Shown here one piece after another: positions 1 to 5,056 of a stretch of 5,056 nt of DNA. The translations under genes were made by a program, and so were the position numbers. Location: assembly GCA_023437345.1 (NCBI GenBank), contig JAEZGC010000257.1:1-5056 (forward strand), written 5' to 3'. A model generated the notes under the pieces. It did not search any database, had not been told where the DNA came from, and saw only the letters and a list, made by a program, of their open reading frames with translations. Source of the DNA: Actinomycetes bacterium (GTDB lineage Bacteria; Actinomycetota; Actinomycetes; Propionibacteriales; Propionibacteriaceae). Positions within the stretch are counted from its first letter, which is position 1. Each line of letters opens with the position of its first letter.

Positions 1-1131
1 CCGTGTCCGGCGCATACTGCGTGCAGACGTTCTCCTGGGTGACGATGACCGGGGTCAGCAAGTACGACGGGACAACCTTCACACCGTTGTCATAGGACGT
101 GGTGTCGTTGACCTCGACCGGCTCGCCCTTCTGGATCTTGCCCAGGTACTCGACAACCTTGGTCACGAAGGTCTTCGTGTCCTTGTCGATGGTGGAGTAC
201 TGGGCGCCCTCCTTGACCAGCTTGACCGACTCGACCTCGGAGTCCTGGCCGGTGATGACCGGGTTCGGCTTGCCGGCGGACTTGACCGCCGTCAGAGCGG
301 AGCGGCCAGGTTGTCGTTCGGGGACAGGATGCCGTCGAGCGCGACGTCTCCCTGGTAGTTGGCCTAGAGGATCGCGTCCATCCGGTCCTGCGCCTCCTTG
401 CCTTCCCAGCCCGCGGTGGAGGTCTGCTGCTGGGTCACCTGGCCGGAGGGCACCACCAGGGTGCCGTCGTCGATCTTCGGCTGCAGGATGCTCATGCCAC
501 CCTCGAAGAACGGCTTGGAGTTGGCGTCGTCGGGCGAACCGGAGATCAGTTCGATGTTCCACGGTGACGGCTTGCCGGACTTCTCAAGCCCTTCCAGCAA
601 CGCGGTGCCCTGCAGCACGCCGACCTGGAAGTTGTCGTACGCCATGTACATGTCGACGGCATCGGTGTTGGTCAGCAGACGGTCGTAGGCGATCACCGGG
701 ATGCCGGCTGCCTTGGCGGCCTCGAGTTGGCCGCCGAGCTGCGAGCCGTCGACAGCGCCGACGATCAGGACCTTGACGCCCTGCTCGATCATCGCCGCCA
801 CCTGGTTCTGCTGCTCGGGCGCGCCACCGTTGGCGAACTGCACGATCGGGTCGAAGCCGGCAGCCTTGAGCTGGTCGGTGAACAGGCCCTCGGCCAGGAC
901 CCAGTTCTCCGACGTCTTCTGCGGCAGCGAGACGCCGATCTTGGCGCCGGCCTCGAAGCCGGATCCGAGCTGGATCATGCCCTCGGGCAGCGCCGTCTCG
1001 GACGGGGCCGCGCTGCTGGCGGAGGCCTCTGGCGCGGCGCTCGTCGGGGTGCGCTCACTGGCGGCGCAGCCGCTGAGCAACAACGCGGCGGAGCCACCGA
1101 GAGCCAGAATCGCGGTTGCGATCTTCTCCAT
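1..1131 (-). pseudogene. chvE: ChvE-like sugar-binding lipoprotein, interrupted by an amber stop and a frameshift; 3' end beyond window
   Basis: This would be the extracellular substrate-binding component of a monosaccharide ABC importer. The ATG at 1131 opens a 255-residue frame ending at TAG (364-366). Residues 1-22 form a lipoprotein signal with lipobox LSGC (lipidated Cys22), followed by a Ser/Ala/Thr-rich linker to about residue 60. The periplasmic-binding fold then shows family landmarks: IGVSLPQ (65-71), AYDR (148-151), DNFQVGVLQ (166-174) and GSPDD (198-202). After the TAG the same frame continues with ANYQGDVALDGILSPNDNLA and meets TGA at 292-294. Moving one base near 295-304 restores ALTAVKSAGKPNPVITGQDS, and the frame is then open to base 2, including QYSTIDKDT, VNDTTSYDNGVKVVPSYLL and ENVCTQYAPDT. 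That is the normal C-terminal lobe, with probably only a few residues missing at the edge. A protein stopped at 255 residues would lack much of the C-lobe and should not bind sugar. It could be a true, recent pseudogene or a sequencing/assembly error. The family call is secure; broken versus intact is not. Confidence 0.85.
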
Positions 1132-1138
1132 GTGTCTA

Positions 1139-1144
1139 CCTTCT
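1139..1144 (-). promoter_or_regulatory. Ribosome-binding site of the binding-protein gene
   Basis: AGAAGG on the minus strand lies 7 bases before the ATG at 1131. It fixes that start over the longer upstream reading of the same frame, which would run into the permease gene and has no lipoprotein signal at its N-terminus. The gap between permease stop and this ATG is 44 bases (1132-1175). I saw no terminator hairpin or convincing promoter in it, so the gene is probably co-transcribed with the permease. Confidence 0.7.
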
Positions 1145-1175
1145 CTTGTGGTTGGTGAATCGGGAGGACGAGTGG

Positions 1176-2702
1176 TCAGCTGAGCAGGCCGGTGGTCTGC
1201 GCGAGGGCGACGAACATCAGGATCACGCCGATGAAGGCGCCGGTGACGAGGGCTGCGATGACGCCATTGCGCGCCTGCCGTGAATTGTTCGGCTGGGACT
1301 TGTGCCACATCGCCCACAAGATGATGCCGACCGGGAAGACCAGGAAGCCGACCAGTGCCCAGATCGCGTTGCCGGCATCAGCGGTCGGCAGCGCGGTGCT
1401 CTCGATCTCACGATCGCCCGCCTTCGGGCTCAGGCCGCGGCGGAAGGCGCCGATGACCGAGAACTTGCCCTGTGCCTTGCTGTACAGGTCGAAGGCGACC
1501 GCGACGAGCAGCACGGAGCCCTTGATGATCTGGGTCATGTCGGAACCGACCCCCAGCAGGTACAGTCCGTTGTTCAGCACGGCCATGACCAGGCCACCGA
1601 TGAGCGAACCGGTCACGGTGCCGATGCCGCCCGACACCGCCGCGCCACCGATGAACACGGCGGCGATCGCGTCGAGTTCCCAGCCGACGCCGTCGGCGGG
1701 CCCGGTCGAGGTCGAGCGCCCGAAGAACATGATGGCGGCGATCGCGGCCAGGAACGACATGTTGGTCATGGCCAGGAAGTAGACCCGCTTGACGCTGATG
1801 CCGGTCAGCGCCGCCGCGGCCTTGTTGCCGCCGACTGCGTAGACGCCGCGGCCGATGGTGGTGCGGGTGGCGATGAAGTTGTAGATCAGCCCGAGAATCA
1901 CAAGGATCACGCCGGTGACGGGGAAGGACGTCCCCGGCCGTCCGCTGCCGAACAGCCAGGTGAGGTACCCAAGGGCGACCCCCATCACGGCGAGCCGGAG
2001 GGCCATCGCCCACAGCGGAGCCGGCGTCCCACCTGCCTTGTTGACCCGCGCCCGGCGGCGGATGTCCACCAGGACGAGGACCGCGAAAGCGACCACGCCG
2101 AGCAGCAGCGTGGAGTTGTTGAGACCGGTGTTCGGCCCCCACTCGGGGAGGTAGCCGCCGCCGATGAACCGGATCTCGCTCGGGGCGGGCTGGGAGGAGG
2201 CCTTGCCGACGTACTGGTACAGACCGCGGAACAGCATCAGGCCGGCCAGGGTGGTGATGAACCCGGGGACGCCCACGAAGGCCAGCCACGAGCCCTGCCA
2301 CATCCCGATCAGGATCCCGACGAACAGGCCGAACAGGATTCCGAGCCACCATGGGAACGACCAGAAGTTGATCGACAGCGCGGTACAGATCCCGACCACC
2401 GCCGCCACCGAGCCGACCGAGAGGTCGATCTGTCCGGTGATGATCACGAACAGCATGCCGATCGCCAGGACCAGCACGTAGGAGTTGCCGTTGAGGATGT
2501 TCTGCGCGTTGGACGGCGTCAGCATCTTGCCGCCGCTGGCGAACTGGAAGAACGCGGACAGCAGCACCAGCGCGCCCAGCATGCCGTACTGGCGAAGGTT
2601 GCCTCCCAGGAGCCGCTTCAGCCCCTCCCTGACGCCGTGGCGGGAGCCGTCGCCGGGCTGGCGCCCGGTCCGCTCGGCGGTGGTTGCGTTAGGTGCTGTC
2701 AT
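1176..2702 (-). CDS. gguB: Sugar ABC transporter permease, GguB/XylH-like, with a two-helix C-terminal extension
   Basis: Membrane subunit of a monosaccharide ABC importer, 508 residues, BPD_transp_2 type. A hydrophilic N-terminus (1-38) is followed by many hydrophobic segments, including about 39-56, 74-90, 96-112, 118-135, 145-160, 197-213, 230-250, 260-276, 308-327, 345-382 and 390-405. The family motif GQIDLSVGS is at 90-98. The coupling region WELDAIAAVFIGGAAVSGGIG starts at 341 and is followed by GTVTGSLIGG (361-370), as in GguB, XylH and RbsC relatives. The basic, helix-containing insert at about 213-256 is also usual for GguB/XylH. Relatives normally end close to the segment matching DLYSKAQGK (405-413), at roughly 390-430 residues by my recollection. 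This protein continues with a polar linker and two further hydrophobic helices (about 446-466 and 479-500). The ATG at 2702 overlaps the ATPase stop as ATGA, which suggests coupled translation. The exact sugar cannot be read from the sequence. Confidence 0.9.
   Translation of the reverse strand: MTAPNATTAERTGRQPGDGSRHGVREGLKRLLGGNLRQYGMLGALVLLSAFFQFASGGKMLTPSNAQNILNGNSYVLVLAIGMLFVIITGQIDLSVGSVAAVVGICTALSINFWSFPWWLGILFGLFVGILIGMWQGSWLAFVGVPGFITTLAGLMLFRGLYQYVGKASSQPAPSEIRFIGGGYLPEWGPNTGLNNSTLLLGVVAFAVLVLVDIRRRARVNKAGGTPAPLWAMALRLAVMGVALGYLTWLFGSGRPGTSFPVTGVILVILGLIYNFIATRTTIGRGVYAVGGNKAAAALTGISVKRVYFLAMTNMSFLAAIAAIMFFGRSTSTGPADGVGWELDAIAAVFIGGAAVSGGIGTVTGSLIGGLVMAVLNNGLYLLGVGSDMTQIIKGSVLLVAVAFDLYSKAQGKFSVIGAFRRGLSPKAGDREIESTALPTADAGNAIWALVGFLVFPVGIILWAMWHKSQPNNSRQARNGVIAALVTGAFIGVILMFVALAQTTGLLS
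2699..2702 (-). other. ATGA stop-start overlap between the ATPase and permease genes
   Basis: On the minus strand the permease ATG (2702-2700) and the ATPase TGA (2701-2699) share two bases in the four-base string ATGA. This arrangement usually means that ribosomes finishing the first gene restart on the second. It supports a single transcript and balanced amounts of the two subunits. Confidence 0.9.
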
Positions 2703-4357
2703 GGTGATTCCTGGGTAGTTCCGAACTGGGCCGCGGCCGGTTGGTCGGCGGTGTCGGTCATCAGCCGCATCAGGGATTCCTGGGTCGCCTCGGCGGCCAA
2801 CTGCTCACCGGTGATCCGGCCTTCGAACACCGTGTAGATGCGGTCGCAGACACCGAGCAGTTCCGGCAACTCGGACGAGATCATGATCACGCCCTTGCCC
2901 TGGTCGGCGAGCCGGTTGATGAGGCCGTAGATCTCGTACTTCGCGCCGACGTCGATACCCCGGGTCGGCTCGTCGAGGATGGCCAGCGACGGCTGGGCGA
3001 ACATCCACTTCGCCAGCACCACCTTCTGCTGGTTGCCACCGGAGAGGGTGCCGACGTTGACGTCGATGGAGGCCGCCTTGATGTTCATCGACTTGCGGTA
3101 GACCTCGGCGGCCTTGTCCTTCGCCTCCGCGTCGATCACCGTCCGCCTGGAGATCTGCTTGATCCCCGCCGAGACGATGGTGTCCTTCACGTTGTCCAGC
3201 AGGTTCAGCCCGAGCACCTTGCGGTCCTCGGGGACGTAGGCGATGCCGTGCGAGATGGCAGCGGGGACGCTGAGGATCGTGACCTCCTCGCCATCGATGA
3301 GGATCTGGCCGCCCAGATGGGTGCCGTACGTGCGCCCGAAGATGGAGCGCGCCAGTTCCGTCCGTCCTGCTCCCATCAACCCTGCGAAACCGACGATCTC
3401 GCCGCGCCGGACGTGGAAGCTGGAGCCGTTGCACACCAGCCGACCGGGGATCTGCGGGTGCTCGACAGTCCAGTCGCGCACCTCGAAGAAGGTGGGGCCG
3501 ATGTTGGGAGTGTGCTCGGGGAATCGGGAGTCGAGGGCCCGCCCCACCATCCCCCGGATGATCCGGTCCTCGTTCACATTGCCGGCGGTGACGTGCAGCG
3601 ACTCGATGGTGCGTCCGTCCCGGATGATCGTGATGGAGTCCGCGATCGCTGCGATCTCGTTGAGCTTGTGCGAGATCATGATCGACGTCAGGCCCTGCGC
3701 CTTGAGCTGGCGCAGAATGGTGAGCAGGTTCTGCGAGTCCTCCTCGTTCAGCGCCGAGGTCGGCTCATCGAGGATCAGCAGCTTGACGTCCTTGGACAAC
3801 GCCTTGGCGATCTCCACCAGTTGCTGCTGTCCGACACCCAGGTTCTTGATGGGTGTCGCGGGGTCGACGTTCAGCCCGACCCTTTCCAACAGCCCGGAGG
3901 CGAGCCGGCCGGCCTCGACCCAGTCGATCACCCCGTACCTGGTCACTTCGTTGCCGAGGAAGATGTTCTCCGTCACCGACATCTCGGGGATGAGCGCGAG
4001 TTCCTGGTGGATGATGACGATCCCGACATGCTCCGAGGACCGGATGCCGTTGAAGTGCATCTCCTCGCCGTTGAAAAGGATTCGTCCCTCGTAGGTGCCT
4101 GACGCGTGCACCCCGGAGAGCACCTTCATCAACGTCGACTTGCCCGCGCCGTTCTCACCGCAGATCGCGTGGATTTCCCCGCGTTCCACAGTCATCGTGA
4201 CGTTGTCGAGCGCCCGGAAGTCCTTGGTGATCCCCACCATCTCGAGGATGGTCGGGCTCGCGGTACCCGCCGGATCCCCGGCGTGCGCAGCGGGCGCCAC
4301 GCCGGGCTGCTCCGGCAGGTGGCCCTCCCGGGGGGCGGGAGCATGGCCAGACGTCAT
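2699..4357 (-). CDS. gguA: Sugar ABC transporter ATP-binding protein with two nucleotide-binding domains, GguA-like
   Basis: Cytoplasmic ATPase that would power the permease; 552 residues with two ABC domains in tandem, as in GguA, XylG, RbsA and MglA. Domain 1 (about 37-270): Walker A GENGAGKST (67-75), Q-loop Gln118 in IIHQELAL, signature LGVGQQQLVEIAKAL (173-187), Walker B LLILDEPT (193-200) and His230 in ISHKL. The GTYEG segment (87-91) and the LGVGQQQ form of the signature point to the GguA/XylG branch. Domain 2 (about 288-530): a degenerate Walker A GLMGAGRTEL (326-335) with Arg332 where Lys is usual, signature LSGGNQQK (438-445), Walker B LAILDEPTRGID (458-469), and SSE (494-496) in place of the H-loop His. 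These substitutions are normal for domain 2 in this family, so they are not damage. The first 36 residues are an Ala/Pro/Gly-rich extension. The ATG is kept because GGAGG lies 6 bases upstream. It is the first gene of the operon. Confidence 0.94.
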   Translation of the reverse strand: MTSGHAPAPREGHLPEQPGVAPAAHAGDPAGTASPTILEMVGITKDFRALDNVTMTVERGEIHAICGENGAGKSTLMKVLSGVHASGTYEGRILFNGEEMHFNGIRSSEHVGIVIIHQELALIPEMSVTENIFLGNEVTRYGVIDWVEAGRLASGLLERVGLNVDPATPIKNLGVGQQQLVEIAKALSKDVKLLILDEPTSALNEEDSQNLLTILRQLKAQGLTSIMISHKLNEIAAIADSITIIRDGRTIESLHVTAGNVNEDRIIRGMVGRALDSRFPEHTPNIGPTFFEVRDWTVEHPQIPGRLVCNGSSFHVRRGEIVGFAGLMGAGRTELARSIFGRTYGTHLGGQILIDGEEVTILSVPAAISHGIAYVPEDRKVLGLNLLDNVKDTIVSAGIKQISRRTVIDAEAKDKAAEVYRKSMNIKAASIDVNVGTLSGGNQQKVVLAKWMFAQPSLAILDEPTRGIDVGAKYEIYGLINRLADQGKGVIMISSELPELLGVCDRIYTVFEGRITGEQLAAEATQESLMRLMTDTADQPAAAQFGTTQESP

Positions 4358-4363
4358 CGCAAT

Positions 4364-4368
4364 CCTCC
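4364..4368 (-). promoter_or_regulatory. Ribosome-binding site of the ATPase gene
   Basis: A perfect GGAGG on the minus strand lies 6 bases before the ATG at 4357. This supports the long N-terminus of the ATPase rather than an internal start nearer to the conserved domain. Confidence 0.8.
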
Positions 4369-4381
4369 CGCTTCCTTGCGC

Positions 4382-4399
4382 GCACCCGGAAAAGGGTGC
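4382..4399 (-). repeat. Perfect 6-bp inverted repeat in the transporter leader
   Basis: GCACCC (4382-4387) and GGGTGC (4394-4399) are exact inverted copies separated by six bases. In the minus-strand transcript they would form a GC-rich stem with loop UUUUCC, ending 13 bases before the GGAGG. No U-tract follows, so it is not a standard terminator. It could be an mRNA-stabilising leader hairpin, a protein-binding palindrome, or chance in GC-rich DNA. The symmetry is certain; a function is not. Confidence 0.4.
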
Positions 4400-4416
4400 C
4401 CCCGTTGCTGTTCGTC

Positions 4417-4446
4417 ACGGTAGGAGTGAGATTCTCGCAATGTCAA
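4417..4446 (-). promoter_or_regulatory. Predicted sigma-70-type promoter of the transporter operon
   Basis: Read on the minus strand, TTGACA (4446-4441) is a perfect -35 consensus. After an 18-base spacer comes TACCGT (4422-4417), which fits the actinobacterial -10 pattern TAnnnT. Transcription would start near 4410, giving a leader of about 52 bases before the ATPase ATG. The -35 box lies inside the palindromic operator candidate, so a bound repressor would block polymerase. The spacer is one base longer than ideal and no start-site data are available. Confidence 0.55.
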
Positions 4447-4455
4447 CGCTGACAT
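4440..4455. promoter_or_regulatory. Candidate LacI-family operator
   Basis: ATGTCAACGCTGACAT is a 16-bp near-palindrome. Its arms ATGTCA and TGACAT are perfect, and the only mismatched symmetric pair flanks a central CG. An even-length palindrome with a central CG is the usual form of a LacI-family operator. It lies between the transporter operon and a divergent LacI-type gene and covers the predicted -35 box of the operon, the position expected for repression. Assignment to this particular regulator is inference. Confidence 0.6.
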
Positions 4456-4508
4456 AGATTCAACGCGCTTCGTTCAGGCCACTACGTTCCTCATGACTAG
4501 GGTCTTTA

Positions 4509-4526
4509 CCAAAGGTCACGGTTTGG
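4509..4526. repeat. Inverted repeat CCAAA-N8-TTTGG in the intergenic region
   Basis: Two perfect 5-base arms (4509-4513 and 4522-4526) flank eight bases between the divergent promoters. It could be a further regulator site, but arms this short arise easily by chance and the sequence does not resemble the site at 4440-4455. Confidence 0.2.
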
Positions 4527-4527
4527 G

Positions 4528-4543
4528 CACGATTTGCTTCGTG
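4528..4543. repeat. Inverted repeat CACGA-N6-TCGTG in the intergenic region
   Basis: Perfect 5-base arms (4528-4532 and 4539-4543) flank six bases, just upstream of the weak -35 proposed for the regulator gene. It might be a second operator or a site for another factor. The evidence is symmetry and location only. Confidence 0.22.
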
Positions 4544-4550
4544 GGTTTGG

Positions 4551-4579
4551 TGTCTTCGATGACATACTGCTGCTACGCT
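4551..4579 (+). promoter_or_regulatory. Weak candidate promoter of the LacI-family gene
   Basis: TACGCT (4574-4579) fits TAnnnT, and TGTCTT (4551-4556), 17 bases upstream, is a poor -35. Transcription would start near 4586, only about 17 bases before the GTG and just upstream of the ribosome-binding site. I found nothing better in the region, but the -35 match is weak. Confidence 0.28.
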
Positions 4580-4592
4580 CCGAGGCACACGA

Positions 4593-4598
4593 GGAGGG
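4593..4598 (+). promoter_or_regulatory. Ribosome-binding site fixing the GTG start of the regulator
   Basis: GGAGGG ends 4 bases before the GTG at 4603. No ATG lies in frame near the N-terminus of the conserved helix-turn-helix, so this site is what decides the GTG start. Confidence 0.75.
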
Positions 4599-4602
4599 CA
4601 CT

Positions 4603-5056
4603 GTGGCGGCTGTTCAGCCACGGCCAACGCTGGCCGATGTCGCGAGACTGGCGGGAGTGAGCGCCAAGACGGTCTCGCGGGTCTACGCCGACCCGGCTAC
4701 GGTGAGCGCGGAGACCACCGCACGGATCCGCGCCGCGGCCGACCGGCTGCACTTCCGTCCCAACATCCTGGCCAGGGACCTCCGCCGCGGCGGGGTGAGC
4801 AGCACCGTCGCGTTCGTGACTGCCGAACTCACCAACCAGTTCTACATCAACGTCGCCGCCGGGATCGAGCGGGAGTGTTCCGCCCACGGGTTCACGATGG
4901 TGCTGGCCACCAGCGATGATGCGCAACGTGAACAGCAGGTGATCGACACCCTGGTCACCCAGCGTGTGCAGGCCGTGCTGTTCGTCCCGCTCGGCGATGA
5001 CCACTCCTACCTCGATGGGGAGCGACGGCTGGGCACGGCGATCGTCGCTATCGACC
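4603..5056 (+). CDS. LacI-family transcriptional regulator, 3' end beyond window
   Basis: DNA-binding repressor, likely sugar-responsive, with 151 codons visible from a GTG start. The N-terminal helix-turn-helix is unmistakable: PTLADVARLAGVSAKTVSRV at residues 8-27, then a third helix SAETTARIRAAADRL (35-49) and the hinge FRPNILARDLRRG (51-63), with Leu60 at the position of the minor-groove leucine of LacI/PurR. The effector-binding domain starts at about residue 66 with SSTVAFVTAELTNQFYINVAAGI, the usual first strand and helix of the periplasmic-binding-like fold, and continues through VLATSDD and VQAVLFVPL. Family members are about 330-350 residues, so a little under half is visible. It is divergent from the transporter operon with a 245-base gap, which makes it the likely local regulator. 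The inducer cannot be predicted, because most of the ligand pocket lies outside the window. Confidence 0.93.
   Translation, partial: MAAVQPRPTLADVARLAGVSAKTVSRVYADPATVSAETTARIRAAADRLHFRPNILARDLRRGGVSSTVAFVTAELTNQFYINVAAGIERECSAHGFTMVLATSDDAQREQQVIDTLVTQRVQAVLFVPLGDDHSYLDGERRLGTAIVAID

Noticed and set aside
364..366. Amber codon as programmed read-through or an unusual amino acid
   Set aside because: A second, independent frame lesion lies downstream in the same gene, and no recoding signal or special tRNA is visible. A nonsense mutation or sequence error is simpler.
1132..1175. Possible terminator or separate promoter between the permease and the binding-protein gene
   Set aside because: No stem with a U-tract and no convincing -35/-10 pair is present in these 44 bases.
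1302..2837. A 511-codon open frame on the plus strand opposite the permease and part of the ATPase gene
   Set aside because: Its translation is rich in Asp, Arg, Gly, His and Gln with no domain or membrane logic, and it lies antisense to two genes with clear family motifs. Long antisense frames are expected in GC-rich DNA.
3345..3385. Degenerate Walker A in ATPase domain 2 (Arg332 for Lys) and the Ser in place of the H-loop His as signs of decay
   Set aside because: These substitutions are typical of domain 2 in tandem sugar ATPases such as RbsA, MglA and GguA.
2741..4102. A 453-codon plus-strand frame opposite the ATPase gene
   Set aside because: Low-complexity Asp/Val/Leu/Arg-rich translation, antisense to a gene with complete Walker and signature motifs.
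4462..4474. Short inverted repeat AACG-N5-CGTT next to the operator candidate
   Set aside because: Four-base arms are too short to distinguish from chance, and the site does not extend on either side.
4573..5004. A 143-codon minus-strand frame across the regulator gene
   Set aside because: It is antisense to an unmistakable LacI-type helix-turn-helix gene and lacks recognisable domains.

Overview
This window comes from a high-GC, Gram-positive-type bacterium, most likely an actinobacterium. Coding sequence is GC-rich with strong third-position G/C, ribosome-binding sites are GGAGG-type, one start codon is GTG, and the solute-binding protein carries a lipoprotein signal. Genus and species cannot be named from this sequence alone.

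Layout: the left 4.36 kb is a minus-strand operon for an ABC sugar importer of the ChvE-GguAB (multiple monosaccharide / xylose-type) family. In transcription order it holds a two-domain ATPase (gguA-like, 4357 to 2699), a permease (gguB-like, 2702 to 1176) that overlaps the ATPase gene by four bases (ATGA), and a substrate-binding lipoprotein (chvE-like, from 1131 leftwards off the window edge). A 245-base divergent intergenic region (4358-4602) follows. It holds a near-palindrome ATGTCAACGCTGACAT that overlaps a good -35 box for the transporter operon. On the plus strand from 4603, running off the right edge, is a LacI-family repressor gene with a GTG start.

How the genes fit together: the lipoprotein would capture a monosaccharide outside the membrane, the permease would form the channel and the ATPase would drive uptake. 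The divergent LacI-type protein is the obvious candidate to repress the operon, and perhaps itself, until an inducing sugar is present.

The main anomaly is that the binding-protein gene is broken as sequenced. An in-frame amber codon at 364-366 and a one-base deletion near 295-304 interrupt an otherwise well-conserved chvE-like reading frame, which then continues cleanly to the window edge. Other oddities are a roughly 95-residue C-terminal extension with two extra membrane segments on the permease, and the binding-protein gene lying last in the operon. I see no evidence of a wholly new biological system. The window is a recognisable sugar-uptake locus with a few features worth checking.
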